Part shown: positions 15,780 through 25,915 of the stretch, piece after piece
Numbering within the stretch: the first letter of the stretch is position 1
How the letters are laid out: every line of letters starts with the position of its first letter
From: Massilia sp. PAMC28688
GTDB lineage: Bacteria; Pseudomonadota; Gammaproteobacteria; Burkholderiales; Burkholderiaceae_D
Direction of reading: 5' to 3'
NCBI RefSeq assembly: GCF_019443445.1
Contig: NZ_CP080378.1
Coordinates: forward strand, 4,092,001-4,156,000
DNA: 64,000 nucleotides
Made by a program: the position numbers and the translations under genes
Notes under the pieces: generated by a model
What the model was told of the DNA's origin: nothing
What the model saw: the letters and a program-made list of their open reading frames with translations, nothing else
The model's database searches: none

Positions 15780-17152
15780 ACGCACCGGAAGCGAAGGTCA
15801 TTCGCATGTACGCCGCGCGGGAAGAGATTTACCCGCGCGAGGCGAAGGGCCGCTATGCAAGCCTGCGCTGGGCTTGCGTATGGATGACGCAGCTCGTGTT
15901 CTACGGGATCCCGTGGCTGAACTGGAATGGGCGCCAGGCCGTGCTGTTCGACCTGGCCGCGCGCAAGTTTCATATTTTCGGACTGGTGCTGTGGCCCCAG
16001 GACTTCATTTACCTGGCCGCGCTGCTGATCATCAGCGCCTGGCTGCTGTTCCTGGTGACGGCCATCGCGGGCCGGGTGTGGTGCGGCTTTGCCTGCCCGC
16101 AGACCGTGTACACCGAGATCTTCCTGTGGATCGAGCGCCAGTTCGAAGGCCCGCGCAGCGCGCGCATCCGGCTCGACCGCCAGCCATGGTCGCTCGAAAA
16201 GCTGGCGCGCAAGGGGGGCAAGCATACGGCCTGGGGCCTGGTGGCGCTGTGGACCGGTATCTCCTTTGTCGGCTACTTCACGCCAGTGCGCTCGCTGACC
16301 GCCTCCATCGCCACGCTCGGCCTGGGCCCATGGGAGTGGTTCTGGGTCGGCTTCTATTCGCTGGCAACCTACGGTAACGCCGGCTGGCTGCGCGAACAGG
16401 TATGCAAGTACATGTGTCCCTATGCGCGCTTCCAGAGTGCGATGTTCGACAAGGATACGCTGATCGTCACCTACGATGCCGAGCGCGGCGAACCGCGCAA
16501 TGCGCGTCGCGGCAAGGACAGCGGCGACTGCATCGACTGCACCATGTGCGTCCAGGTGTGCCCGACCGGGATCGACATCCGCAAGGGCCTGCAGTATGAA
16601 TGCATCGGCTGCGCGGCCTGCATCGATGCCTGCAATGGCGTGATGGACAAGGTCGGCCTGCCGCAGGGTTTGATCCGCTATTCCACCAGCCAGGCCCTGG
16701 CCCGCCACTGGGACGCGCGCCAGATCAGGCGCCGCATCCTGCGCCCGCGCGTGCTCATTTACACAGTCTTGCTGAGCCTGTTCGCGGCCGGCTTCGTGAT
16801 CGCGCTGGCCAGCCGCACCCCGCTCAAGGTGGACGTGATCCGCGACCGCGGCTCGATGGGGCGCGAACTGGACGAAGGCCGGATCGAAAACGTGTACCGC
16901 CTGCAGGTGATGAACACGGCCGAACAGGCGCACCGCTTCCGCGTCTCCGTGGGCGGCCTGGCTGGCATTGCCGTGGACGGCGAGGCGCACACGTCGATCG
17001 AGGGCGCCGCCACGCGCGCCATTGCCGTGCGGGTGCAGGCACCAAAGGGGGATCTGAAGAGCGGCTCGCATCCCATTCAATTTACGGTCAGCGCCCTCGA
17101 CGACCCGGCCCTGCGGGTGGTGGAAGACGCGGTCTTCATCATCCCGCGCTAG
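15776..17152 (+). CDS. ccoG: cbb3 oxidase assembly ferredoxin-type protein CcoG
   Basis: This 458-residue membrane protein (RdxA/FixG family) is thought to reduce copper during CuB assembly. Visible features are several membrane helices, the conserved 'GRVWCGFACPQTVYTEIF' (CxxxC in a helix), 'REQVCKYMCPYARFQ', and two 4Fe-4S motifs in 'CIDCTMCVQVCPTGIDIRKG' and 'CIGCAACIDACN' (residues about 250-290). An Ig-like C-terminal domain follows a last helix. The start overlaps the ccoP stop by four bases. Confidence 0.95.
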   Translation: MNAPEAKVIRMYAAREEIYPREAKGRYASLRWACVWMTQLVFYGIPWLNWNGRQAVLFDLAARKFHIFGLVLWPQDFIYLAALLIISAWLLFLVTAIAGRVWCGFACPQTVYTEIFLWIERQFEGPRSARIRLDRQPWSLEKLARKGGKHTAWGLVALWTGISFVGYFTPVRSLTASIATLGLGPWEWFWVGFYSLATYGNAGWLREQVCKYMCPYARFQSAMFDKDTLIVTYDAERGEPRNARRGKDSGDCIDCTMCVQVCPTGIDIRKGLQYECIGCAACIDACNGVMDKVGLPQGLIRYSTSQALARHWDARQIRRRILRPRVLIYTVLLSLFAAGFVIALASRTPLKVDVIRDRGSMGRELDEGRIENVYRLQVMNTAEQAHRFRVSVGGLAGIAVDGEAHTSIEGAATRAIAVRVQAPKGDLKSGSHPIQFTVSALDDPALRVVEDAVFIIPR

Positions 17153-17162
17153 AAAGTACATC

Positions 17163-17678
17163 ATGCAAACTCAGTTCCCCTCCCTGCCCTGGTACCGCCA
17201 TCGCTGGCCATGGCTGCTCATGCTCGGCCCCTTCATCATTGTCATTGCCGGCGTCATTACCGGTGTCCTGGCCTGGCAGCGCCAGGATGCGATGGTGGTG
17301 GACGACTATTACAAGCGTGGCAAGACGATCAACCTGGACTTGCGGCGCGATGACGCCGCACTGGCACGCCGGCTGGCGATCAACTGGCACTACGATGCCG
17401 GCAAGGGCGTATTGACGGGCCGGCTGAGCGCGGCCGGGGAAGCGGTGCGCGCGCCGTTTCGCATCCACCTGGCCCATTCCACGCAGCCGAGCAAGGACTT
17501 GACGCTCGACGTTTTCCCGAACGCTGACGGCAAATTCACGGTGGCGCTGCCGGCCCTGGTGCAGGCGCGCTGGCAGGTGACAGTCGAGGGCGGGGCGCGC
17601 GAATGGCGCCTGCGCAGCCAGTGGCTGTATCCGGCCCGCGCCGAGGTCCGCATCACGGCCGTGCCCCAGCCCGGATAG
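17163..17678 (+). CDS. ccoH: cbb3 oxidase assembly protein CcoH (FixH family)
   Basis: This 171-residue protein has one N-terminal membrane helix ('WLLMLGPFIIVIAGVITGVLAW') followed by the FixH signature 'VVDDYYKRGKTINLDLRRD'. A periplasmic beta-rich domain follows. CcoH associates with CcoP and CcoI during cbb3 assembly. It is the last gene of the cco operon, 10 bases after ccoG. Confidence 0.93.
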   Translation: MQTQFPSLPWYRHRWPWLLMLGPFIIVIAGVITGVLAWQRQDAMVVDDYYKRGKTINLDLRRDDAALARRLAINWHYDAGKGVLTGRLSAAGEAVRAPFRIHLAHSTQPSKDLTLDVFPNADGKFTVALPALVQARWQVTVEGGAREWRLRSQWLYPARAEVRITAVPQPG

Positions 17679-17775
17679 TGCGCGCACCGGACAATTTTGC
17701 GCTTGATGGCAATGATGGCGCACGGTAAGCTTAGTCATCCTTATCAGCTTCCGGATTGCCTGGAATACGTTGCCG

Positions 17776-18171
17776 ATGGTCACTAAGACACGCCTGTCCG
17801 TCGTCCTGGTCGATGACAATGAACTGACCCGCGCCGCCTTGCGGCTGATGATTGCCGGGGACGCGTATGAGATCGTTGGCGAGGCTGCCAGTGGGCGCGC
17901 TGCCATTGAGCTAATCCTCAGGCTGCGTCCCGATATTGTGTGCCTGGACATCCAGATGCCGGACATTAACGGCCTCGATGTACTCGAATCGATCAAGGAT
18001 GCCCATCCTGCCATGGTGGTCCTGATGGTTACGTCGAGTAACGATTTGCCCACCATCAAACGTGCGATTTCCCGGGGCGCGGCCGGTTTCATCGTCAAGC
18101 CATTTACCATGGGCACCGTGCAAGATAGCATGGACAAGGCCGCTGCCTTGCGGCGCAGGGCGCCCGGGTGA
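17776..18171 (+). CDS. Single-domain response regulator (CheY-like)
   Basis: This 131-residue receiver domain has no output domain. Acidic residues D13/D14 ('VVLVDDNE'), the phosphorylation site D58 ('[13 protein letters not shown]') and K108 ('FIVKPF') are all present, so it should be phosphorylatable. The ATG at 17776 is chosen over an earlier TTG at 17770. It overlaps the start of the large hybrid kinase by four bases, so the kinase is its obvious partner. Confidence 0.9.
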   Translation: MVTKTRLSVVLVDDNELTRAALRLMIAGDAYEIVGEAASGRAAIELILRLRPDIVCLDIQMPDINGLDVLESIKDAHPAMVVLMVTSSNDLPTIKRAISRGAAGFIVKPFTMGTVQDSMDKAAALRRRAPG

Positions 18172-21100
18172 ACGGCAGCGCGCCCAGAATTGTCGCGCTA
18201 GCCCTCGTTTATTTCCTGGCCGCGCAGCTGGGGATGCTGCTGGCGTTCGCCGATACCAATGTCACACCCGTGTGGCCGGCATCGGGCCTGGCATTGGCTG
18301 CCCTGGTGCTTGGCGGGCGCCGGCTCTGGCCGGGCATCCTGATTGGCGCGTTTGCGGCCAACCTGCTTGGCTTTGCGGGCGACGCGGCGCTGGACTGGAC
18401 CCGCGCCGTGCCGCTGTCGCTCGTCATGGCCGGCGGCAACACGCTCGAAGGCGTGCTGGGCGCCTGGCTGTACCGGCGCCTGCGCAGTGAGGGCCCGCTC
18501 GTCACCATGGTCAACGTGAGCCGTTTTGCCCTGGTCGCGGTGGTGGTATCGACGGTCGCGGCCCTGGTCGGCACACTGTCGCTGCGCAATGCCGGGATCA
18601 TCACTGCCGCCGAAGAATGGACGATTCTCTCGACCTGGTGGCTCGGTGACGTGGCCGGCATCCTGATCGTGGCGCCGGTGTTCCTGGTGTGGCGCGCGCA
18701 TCGCGCCGGTGGGACGGGCCGCGGCGCCGAACTGGTACTGTTCTTTTCTGTGCTGGCGGCCCTGGTGTGGGGCATTTTCAGTCACCGCTTCAGCGCCGAC
18801 GATTCCCCGCGCTGGATCGCCTATCTGCTGGTGCTGACCGTGGGCTGGACTGCCTACCGCTATGGCGCCCGCATCACCACGCTGGCCAGCCTGCTGATGG
18901 GGGCGGCCGCCACGGTGGGCACCACGCGCGGCCTTGGGCCGTTTGCCACCGGTACCCTGAACGATGCGCTGTTCGCCATCCAGTCCTGCGTGGCATTGTG
19001 CAGCGTGGTGGGACTGGTCCTGTGCGCCGACATCGACGCCATGCGCAGACGCGAGCATGGCGACCCGGTACGGCGCCGTGTGGTGTTTCACTGGTCCACG
19101 CTGTTCCTGTGCCTGGGCGTGACCATGCTGGTCTGGCAGCTGGTGTCGAGTGCCACCGAGCGACGTGCGCGCGACGATTTCGACAGCATTGTCGAAGGTG
19201 TGCGCCAGCGCCTGGGCGAACGGCTGACCGCTTACGAGCATGGCTTGCGCAGCTCGCGCGCGCTGTTTGCCGCCTCCGATGTGGTGAGCCGCGAAGAGTG
19301 GCACAAGTTCGCCGATGGCATGGACCTGCCGCGCAATTACCCCGGCATGCAGGGTCTTGGCTACGCCGCCATTGTCGATGATGCGGGCCGCGCGAGGCTG
19401 GAAGCGCAGGTCCGCGCCGAAGGCTTTCCGGCTTACCGCGTCTGGCCCGCGGGCGAACGCGGCCAGTATGCTGCCATTGTCTACCTGGAACCGTTCAGCG
19501 TGCTCAACCAGCGTGCCTTTGGCTACGACATGCTGAGCGAGCCGGAGCGGCGCGCCGCCATCGAGCGGGCGCGCGATTCCGGGCAGGCAGCCGTCACCGG
19601 GCAGGTGACGCTGGTGCAGGAGGCGGGCGCAGTCAGACAGCCCGGCTTTTTGATGTATGTGCCGGTCTACCGCAATGGTGTGGCGATCAATGCGGGTAAT
19701 CGCCGCCAAGCGTTTGACGGCCTGGTATACGCGCCGTTTCGCATGCACGATTTCATGCGCCGCATCAGCAGTACCGTGCAAGGCCAGGTGCATCTGGAGA
19801 TTTTCGATGGCGGCGGCACCCGGCCCGGTGATCTCATGTTCGCCACCTCGCACCCGTCGCCGGCGCAGATGCGAGCCTACCCCAACGCACTGACCAGCGT
19901 ACTGCCGGTGGACCTGCCGCAGCACCAGTGGACCATGCGCGCCGTGGCGCTGCCCGGTTTCGAGGCCACGGTGGACCGCCAGAAGGCGCATATCGTGCTG
20001 GTGGCCGGCACCATCATCAGCCTGCTGTTTTTCGGCGCCGCGCGCACGCTCACCGCGCGCCATGAATTGGTCACCAGCATGGCCGAAGACATGCGCAGCG
20101 CGCTGCTGCAGTCCGAGCGCGCCTACCAGTCGATGTTCGATTCGGCGCTGCAGTTTTCGATTGTCGCCACCGACCTGGCGGGGACCATCACCGCCTTCAG
20201 CAGCGGGGCGGTACGCATGCTGGGCTACCAGCCGGCGGAACTGGTGGGCATTGAAAAGATGAACAAGTTCCACCTGCCGGCCGAACTGGCGGCGCGCCAG
20301 GCCGAGCTTGCGCAGGAACTGGGGCGCACGGTCGATGCCGACGAAGTGCTGACGGCGCGGGTGCGCCTGGGCCAGGCCGAAGTGCGCGAGTGGACCTATG
20401 TGGGCAAGAACGGCGAGCAGTTTCCCGTCAGCCTGGCCGTGACCCTGATTCATGACGCCAGCGGCAAGGTGAGCGGCTTTTTGGGCGTGGCCTACGATAT
20501 TTCCAGCCAGCGCAGCATGCAGGACATGCTGATCCGGGCCAAGGAAGGGGCAGAAGCGGCCAGCCGCGCCAAGACTGATTTCGTGGCCAACATGAGCCAT
20601 GAGATCCGCACCCCGATGAACGCGGTACTGGGCATTACCCATCTGCTGGGCAAGACTGCGCTGGCAGCCGAGCAGCGCAAATATGTCGACATGATCAGCA
20701 ATTCAGGCCGGGCCCTGATGGCCATCCTCAACGATGTGCTCGATTTTTCCAAGATCGAGGCCGGGCGCATGGACCTGTCGCCCACCGCTTTTTCCCTCGA
20801 CGACCTGCTCGACACGCTCGGGTCGATCATGACCGTCAATGCCGGCGACAAGCCGATCGAACTGGCGGCCTACGCCATGGCCGATGTGCCGCGCCAGCTG
20901 GTGGGCGACACGCTGCGCCTGCAGCAGATCCTGTCCAACCTGCTCACCAACGCGCTCAAGTTCACCGAACAGGGTGAAGTGGCGCTGGTGGTCGAACTCG
21001 AAGAGCGCTTTGATGCGCGTGTCACGCTGCGCTTTTGTGTGCGCGATACCGGCATCGGCATGGATGCCGAACAGCAGTCCAGGCTGTTTTCAGCCTTTAC

Positions 21101-22490
21101 CCAGGCCGACGCCTCCACCACCCGGCGCTTTGGCGGCACGGGACTGGGGCTGGCCATTTCGCGCAGCCTGGCCGAACTCATGGGCGGGACCATCGCCGTG
21201 ACCAGCACGCCGGGGTCGGGCAGCGTGTTCTGCCTGACCGTGACACTTGGCATCGATACCCAGGTCAAGGAAGACGTGCTGGCGCCATCGCTGCGCAAGT
21301 TGCGCCTGTTGATCGTCGATGACAGCCCGACCACCGTCGCTGCCCTGGAACAGCTGTGCCGCGCGGCCAACTGGCGCACGGTCTCGTTCAGCGACAGCGG
21401 CGCCGCCCTCGAGTACGTGCAGACGCTGGACCCTGGCGCCATGCCGTTCGACGCGGCCCTGGTGGACGCCAGCCTGGAAGGGGACGCGGCCAGCCGGCTG
21501 ACGGCGGCCCTGGCCGGGATCTGCCGGCGCGCCGGCAAGCCGCTGCTGGCACTGCAGGCGCCGCACGCAAGGGCCACGGCGATGGCCACGGCGATGGGCG
21601 AGAGCAGTGGGCCGGTGGTGCTCAAGCCAGCCACCGCGCGCAGCCTGCGCCAGGCCATGCAGCAGGCGTTTGCACCGCCCGCGGCCGCGCGCAGCGGCAT
21701 GCCGGTGGCGGCGCCGCGCCAGCGCCTGGCGGGCGTGCGCATGCTGCTGGCCGAGGACAACGACCTCAATCAGTTCGTGGCCCGCTCCATCCTCGAGGCT
21801 GAGGGTGCGCAGCTGCATATCGTCGGCGATGGCGCGGCGGCGGTTGACGCGCTGCGCGGGCCGGAGCGCTTCGACCTGGTGCTGATGGACGTGCAGATGC
21901 CGCGCATGGATGGCCTCGAAGCCACCCGCATCATCCGCCAGGAGCTGGGCCTGACCTTGCCGATCGTGGCCATGAGCGCGGGGGTGATGGTGGCCGAGCG
22001 GGAGCATTGCTCGGCAGCCGGGATGAGCGCCTTCGTGGCCAAACCGCTCGACCCGGCCGGATTCGTGCCAATCTTGCTGCGTCAGCTTGGAGCGGCGCCG
22101 GCGCCGGCACCGGTGGCGCAGCTAAGCGGGGTGTTCGATGTCTCCAAGCTGGTGCGCATGAGCGAAGCCAATGGCTCGCGCGCCGGGCTGGTGGCCATGA
22201 TCGGCAAGGCCATCAAGGCGGCGCAGGCGCAGCGTGCCGAAATCCCGGACCTGTATGCGGCAGGCGATGTGGCGAGCGTGCTGCGCCGCCTGCACGATTT
22301 GCGCGGCACGGTGGGCATCCTGGGCGCCAGCGATTTTGCACAGGCCTCGCTGGCACTGGAAAGCGCCTTGAGGGAGCAGGGCAGGCACAGCGAGCCGCAG
22401 TTCGATGCCATGCTGCGCGAACTGGACCGGGCGCTGGGCGTGGCCCAGGCCTGGTGGCGCCAGGCCGACCCTGGCGCGGCAAAGGAATAG
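18168..22490 (+). CDS. Large hybrid sensor histidine kinase (MASE1-CHASE-PAS-HisKA-HATPase-REC-REC-Hpt)
   Basis: This 1440-residue membrane kinase starts at a GTG overlapping the response regulator. Domains in order: a MASE1-type multi-helix sensor ('[19 protein letters not shown]', residues about 1-290); an extracytoplasmic CHASE domain (about 335-590, '[15 protein letters not shown]'); PAS (about 650-780); HisKA with '[16 protein letters not shown]' (His near 809); HATPase ('[19 protein letters not shown]'); a first receiver near 1045 ('[10 protein letters not shown]', putative Asp in 'ALVDASLEG'); a second receiver near 1190 with '[13 protein letters not shown]'; and an Hpt domain with '[14 protein letters not shown]' (His near 1374). 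It is a complete phosphorelay. The ligand is unknown. Confidence 0.92.
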   Translation: MNGSAPRIVALALVYFLAAQLGMLLAFADTNVTPVWPASGLALAALVLGGRRLWPGILIGAFAANLLGFAGDAALDWTRAVPLSLVMAGGNTLEGVLGAWLYRRLRSEGPLVTMVNVSRFALVAVVVSTVAALVGTLSLRNAGIITAAEEWTILSTWWLGDVAGILIVAPVFLVWRAHRAGGTGRGAELVLFFSVLAALVWGIFSHRFSADDSPRWIAYLLVLTVGWTAYRYGARITTLASLLMGAAATVGTTRGLGPFATGTLNDALFAIQSCVALCSVVGLVLCADIDAMRRREHGDPVRRRVVFHWSTLFLCLGVTMLVWQLVSSATERRARDDFDSIVEGVRQRLGERLTAYEHGLRSSRALFAASDVVSREEWHKFADGMDLPRNYPGMQGLGYAAIVDDAGRARLEAQVRAEGFPAYRVWPAGERGQYAAIVYLEPFSVLNQRAFGYDMLSEPERRAAIERARDSGQAAVTGQVTLVQEAGAVRQPGFLMYVPVYRNGVAINAGNRRQAFDGLVYAPFRMHDFMRRISSTVQGQVHLEIFDGGGTRPGDLMFATSHPSPAQMRAYPNALTSVLPVDLPQHQWTMRAVALPGFEATVDRQKAHIVLVAGTIISLLFFGAARTLTARHELVTSMAEDMRSALLQSERAYQSMFDSALQFSIVATDLAGTITAFSSGAVRMLGYQPAELVGIEKMNKFHLPAELAARQAELAQELGRTVDADEVLTARVRLGQAEVREWTYVGKNGEQFPVSLAVTLIHDASGKVSGFLGVAYDISSQRSMQDMLIRAKEGAEAASRAKTDFVANMSHEIRTPMNAVLGITHLLGKTALAAEQRKYVDMISNSGRALMAILNDVLDFSKIEAGRMDLSPTAFSLDDLLDTLGSIMTVNAGDKPIELAAYAMADVPRQLVGDTLRLQQILSNLLTNALKFTEQGEVALVVELEERFDARVTLRFCVRDTGIGMDAEQQSRLFSAFTQADASTTRRFGGTGLGLAISRSLAELMGGTIAVTSTPGSGSVFCLTVTLGIDTQVKEDVLAPSLRKLRLLIVDDSPTTVAALEQLCRAANWRTVSFSDSGAALEYVQTLDPGAMPFDAALVDASLEGDAASRLTAALAGICRRAGKPLLALQAPHARATAMATAMGESSGPVVLKPATARSLRQAMQQAFAPPAAARSGMPVAAPRQRLAGVRMLLAEDNDLNQFVARSILEAEGAQLHIVGDGAAAVDALRGPERFDLVLMDVQMPRMDGLEATRIIRQELGLTLPIVAMSAGVMVAEREHCSAAGMSAFVAKPLDPAGFVPILLRQLGAAPAPAPVAQLSGVFDVSKLVRMSEANGSRAGLVAMIGKAIKAAQAQRAEIPDLYAAGDVASVLRRLHDLRGTVGILGASDFAQASLALESALREQGRHSEPQFDAMLRELDRALGVAQAWWRQADPGAAKE

Positions 22491-22527
22491 GCAAGGGGCG
22501 CAGCTCAGGCCCGGCGCACGACCACAA

Positions 22528-23286
22528 TCAGGAGATAGGGCTGCACTGTTCGGTACCCGCGGCCATGGCCCGCATGCGGGCCGGGTCGAGAATGGTCATT
22601 GCGCGCTTGTCCACCGCCAGCAGGCCCTGCTTTTTGAAGCGTGACAGGATGCGGCTGATGCTCTCGATGGTCAGGCCGAGGTAGTTGCCGATGTCTTCCC
22701 GCGACATGCGCAGCTGGAACGACTGCGCCGAATAACCGCGGGTGGCATAGCGCGTCGATAAATTGGTGAGGAACACGGCGAAACGTTGTTCCGCGCGCAT
22801 ATTGCCCAGCAATAGCATGACATTTTGCTCACGCGTGATTTCCTGGCTCATGATGCGGTGGAAGTGGCGCAGCAGCGTGGGCACCTGGCCAAACAGGTCT
22901 TCCAGGTGGGCAAAGGGAATTTCGCAGACTTCGCTGTCTTCCAGGGCCACCGCGTCGCAGTGGTGGCGGTCGCCGCTGATGGCGTCCATCCCCAGCAGCT
23001 CGCCGGCCATCTGAAAGCCCGTGATCTGCTGCTCGCCGGCGGCATTGACCTGCAGCGTCTTGAAGTGGCCGAAGCGAATTGCATACAGGTTGCGAAACGG
23101 CTCGCCCATCTGGTACAGGCGTTCGTCGCGCGCCACCCGGCGCCGCTGGCCGATGATGCTGTCAAGCCGCACCATGTCCTTTTCGTCCAGCCCCATTGGC
23201 AGGCAAAGTTGATGCATGCTGCAGGCACCGCAGCTGGCCTTAAGCGCGGGAACATTTAAAGGGATCAGGGCGGTGGATTCATTCAT
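22528..23286 (-). CDS. fnr: FNR-type oxygen-sensing transcriptional regulator
   Basis: This 252-residue CRP/FNR protein has cysteines C19, C22 and C28 ('ASCGACSMHQLC') plus C121 ('DSEVCEIPF'), the four ligands of the oxygen-labile 4Fe-4S cluster of FNR. The C-terminal helix-turn-helix 'REDIGNYLGLTIESISRILS' contains the E..SR residues that read TTGAT half-sites, which match the boxes at 7683 and 12513. The start ATG at 23286 is chosen because the cysteine spacing then matches known FNR proteins; a longer frame to 23550 has no such support. It is convergent with the hybrid kinase. Confidence 0.94.
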   Translation of the reverse strand: MNESTALIPLNVPALKASCGACSMHQLCLPMGLDEKDMVRLDSIIGQRRRVARDERLYQMGEPFRNLYAIRFGHFKTLQVNAAGEQQITGFQMAGELLGMDAISGDRHHCDAVALEDSEVCEIPFAHLEDLFGQVPTLLRHFHRIMSQEITREQNVMLLLGNMRAEQRFAVFLTNLSTRYATRGYSAQSFQLRMSREDIGNYLGLTIESISRILSRFKKQGLLAVDKRAMTILDPARMRAMAAGTEQCSPIS

Positions 23287-23411
23287 GGGCACATGATACC
23301 GCAGGGGGCAGGCCGGTGGCGCCCCAAATTGGCCATGGCTACCGTGCCGGAGCGCTATTTCCGAGCAATTGTGCGCGCTGGCATCGAACTTGGCCGGTGT
23401 AAAATTGGCAT

Positions 23412-25793
23412 ATGATAAATATGGAATTACCGACCGATCCGGCATCCATGCCCGCCTTCCTGACCGGTGGCGGGCGCATGGCGCAGGAAATTGCCAATGC
23501 CAACTGGGCCGGGCATCCGCTCGGGCCGATTCACCAGTGGCCGGCCGCACTGCGCACGGCCTTGTCCATGATGCTCAATTCCCACACCCCGTCCTACCTG
23601 GTGTGGGGCAGCGAGTACTATGGCTTTTTCAACGATGCCTATATACCGCAGCTGGGGCTCAAGGCGGACGGCGCCCTCGGTGCGCGCTTTCGCGACACCT
23701 GGGCCGAAGCGTGGGACGTGGTGGGCCCCATTGCCGAGCGCGCCTTTGCAGGCGAAGGCAGCCACTTCGAGCAGATGCCCATTGTGGTCGAACGCTCGGG
23801 TTTTCCGGAGCGCTGCTATTTCACCTTTTCATACAGCCCGGTGCGCGACGAACACGGGGATGTGGTGGGGGTGCTGTGCAGCACCACCGATGTGACGGAC
23901 CTGACGCGGGCCCTGAAGGCGTCGCGCGAGCTGGAACAGCGCCTGCAGCTCTCGCTCGACGCTTCCGGCAATATCGGCACCTGGAGCGTGGACCTGGCAT
24001 CGAACATGACGTATGTGGACGAACGCTTTGCCCGCCTGTTCCATGTCGATGCCGAAGCGGCGCGCGGCGGGCTTGACCTGTCGCGGTTTACCAGCATGAT
24101 CGATGCCAGGGACCGGGACCGGGTGCTGGCAAAAATCGCCGCCGCCATGGCCAGCGGCGAGCTGTATGAAGCTGAATACCGCCTGCCCCAGTCTGACCGG
24201 GCCGAGGTGTGGGTGATGGCCAAGGGGCGGGTGTTCGAGGATGCCGTGAGCGGACAGCGCCGCTTTGCCGGCGTCGCCGTGGACATCACGGAGCGCAAGC
24301 GCCAGGAGCAGTCGCTCAAGGAAAGCGAGGCGAAATTTCGCACCATCGCCAACGCCATGCCGCAGATGGTCTGGTCGACGCTGCCGGACGGCTTTCACGA
24401 CTACTACAACCAGCAATGGTATGACTTCACGGGCGTGCCCCAGGGCTCGACCGATGGCGACGCCTGGAACGGCTTGTTCCACGCCGAAGACCAGCCGCGC
24501 GCCATGGCGCTGTGGCGCGCCTGCCTGGCCAGCGGCGCCGTGTACGAAATCGAATACCGGCTGCGCCACCACTCCGGCCACTACCGCTGGGTACTGGGGC
24601 GGGCCCTGCCAGTTCATGACGAACAGGGCGAGATCATCCGCTGGATGGGGACCTGCACCGATATCCATGCCCACAAGGCCGCCCAGGAAGAGCTGCGCAA
24701 GGCCAACCAGCAAAAGGATGAATTCCTGGCCATGCTGGCCCATGAACTGCGCAATCCGCTGGCGCCGATCAGCACTTCGGCGCAGCTGCTTGGCCTGCCC
24801 AGCGTGAGCGCAGCGGCCATCAAGCGCGCCAGTGAAGTCATTACGCGCCAGGTCACGCACATGACCGGCCTGATCGACGACCTGCTGGACGTGTCGCGCG
24901 TCACGCGCGGCCTGGTCACCCTGGCCGACGACCTGTGCGAGCTGGAACCGATCGTCAGCAGCGCCCTGGAACAAACCCGCCCCCTGGTCGATTCGCGCGG
25001 CCACCAGCTGGTGCTGCACATGCCGCCCGGGCCGGTGAGCGTGCGCGGCGACCGGATTCGCCTGGTGCAGGTGATCGCCAACCTGGTCAGCAACGCCGCC
25101 AAGTACACGCCGCAGCGCGGACGCATCGAAGTAGCGCTGCACGCGGACGAGGAGCAAGTGCGGATCGAGGTGAGCGACAACGGCAGCGGCATCGAGGCCG
25201 ACCTGTTGCCCCAGGTGTTCGACCTGTTCACCCAGGGCTACCGCACGCCGGACCGGGCCCAGGGCGGCCTGGGACTGGGGCTGGCACTGGTCAAGCATAT
25301 CGTGGCCCTGCACGGGGGCAGCGTCACCGCGCACAGCGAGGGCACGGGACGCGGCGCCACCTTTACCGTGACCTTGCCGCGCCACGCCGGCAGCGCGCCC
25401 GGCGCCGTGGCCGGTACCGGCAGTCCGGCAAGCGCCAAGGCCTTGCGCATCATGATCGTGGACGATAATGTGGACGCGGCCCAGACCCTGGGCGCGCTGC
25501 TGGAAAGTGAAGGCCACGCCGTATCAATTTATTACGAAGGCTCGTCAGCCCTGCAGGCGGCCAGGCGCGACGTGCAGGATGCCTTTATCCTGGACATTGG
25601 CCTGCCCGACATGGATGGCTATGAACTGGTGCGGCGCATCCGCGCGCTGCCCGGCGCGGCCCAGGCCCGCTTCATTGCCCTGACCGGGTACGGGCAGTCG
25701 CACGACCGCGGCCTGGCGCTGGCGGCCGGCTTCGACCACCATTGCGTCAAGCCCGCACAGCCGGACGACATGCGGCGCTTCCTGCACGGCTGA
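23412..25793 (+). CDS. Hybrid sensor histidine kinase with PAS repeats and C-terminal receiver
   Basis: This 793-residue cytoplasmic kinase has no membrane helix. Domains: an N-terminal PAS-like module ('GPIHQWPAALRTALSMMLNS', common in soluble PAS kinases), two further PAS/PAC modules (about 175-295 and 305-425, 'VAVDITERKRQEQ', 'GTCTDIHAHKAAQ'), HisKA 'EFLAMLAHELRNPLAPIS' (His near 446), HATPase ('GGLGLGLALVKHIVALHGG') and a receiver with 'IMIVDDNVDAAQTL' and 'FILDIGLPDMDGYELV' (Asp near 728). Divergent from fnr, 125 bases away. No dedicated partner regulator is adjacent. Confidence 0.92.
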   Translation: MINMELPTDPASMPAFLTGGGRMAQEIANANWAGHPLGPIHQWPAALRTALSMMLNSHTPSYLVWGSEYYGFFNDAYIPQLGLKADGALGARFRDTWAEAWDVVGPIAERAFAGEGSHFEQMPIVVERSGFPERCYFTFSYSPVRDEHGDVVGVLCSTTDVTDLTRALKASRELEQRLQLSLDASGNIGTWSVDLASNMTYVDERFARLFHVDAEAARGGLDLSRFTSMIDARDRDRVLAKIAAAMASGELYEAEYRLPQSDRAEVWVMAKGRVFEDAVSGQRRFAGVAVDITERKRQEQSLKESEAKFRTIANAMPQMVWSTLPDGFHDYYNQQWYDFTGVPQGSTDGDAWNGLFHAEDQPRAMALWRACLASGAVYEIEYRLRHHSGHYRWVLGRALPVHDEQGEIIRWMGTCTDIHAHKAAQEELRKANQQKDEFLAMLAHELRNPLAPISTSAQLLGLPSVSAAAIKRASEVITRQVTHMTGLIDDLLDVSRVTRGLVTLADDLCELEPIVSSALEQTRPLVDSRGHQLVLHMPPGPVSVRGDRIRLVQVIANLVSNAAKYTPQRGRIEVALHADEEQVRIEVSDNGSGIEADLLPQVFDLFTQGYRTPDRAQGGLGLGLALVKHIVALHGGSVTAHSEGTGRGATFTVTLPRHAGSAPGAVAGTGSPASAKALRIMIVDDNVDAAQTLGALLESEGHAVSIYYEGSSALQAARRDVQDAFILDIGLPDMDGYELVRRIRALPGAAQARFIALTGYGQSHDRGLALAAGFDHHCVKPAQPDDMRRFLHG

Positions 25794-25875
25794 AAAGGGG
25801 ACGGTGGCGCAAGGCGGCGCGCCCACTGTCGTATGCCGTCCACAAGGGTGGCCGAAAGCCGCGCCCCTTTTTTTC
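25793..25875 (+). terminator. Possible rho-independent terminator after the PAS kinase gene
   Basis: AAAAGGGG at 25793-25800 can pair with CCCCTTTT at 25864-25871, which runs into a tract of seven T. A second internal stem (GACGGTGG with CCACTGTC, one mismatch) would bring the arms together. The loop is long for a standard terminator, so this is a weak call. Confidence 0.35.
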
Positions 25876-25915
25876 TTGCTTGCGTATAGTGGTACTTATA
25901 CACTGGCAACAAAAA

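Noticed and set aside
18198..20642. Antisense open frame of 814 codons opposite the hybrid kinase
   Set aside because: The plus-strand frame carries complete MASE1, CHASE, PAS and kinase motifs, so the antisense frame is a GC-bias shadow.
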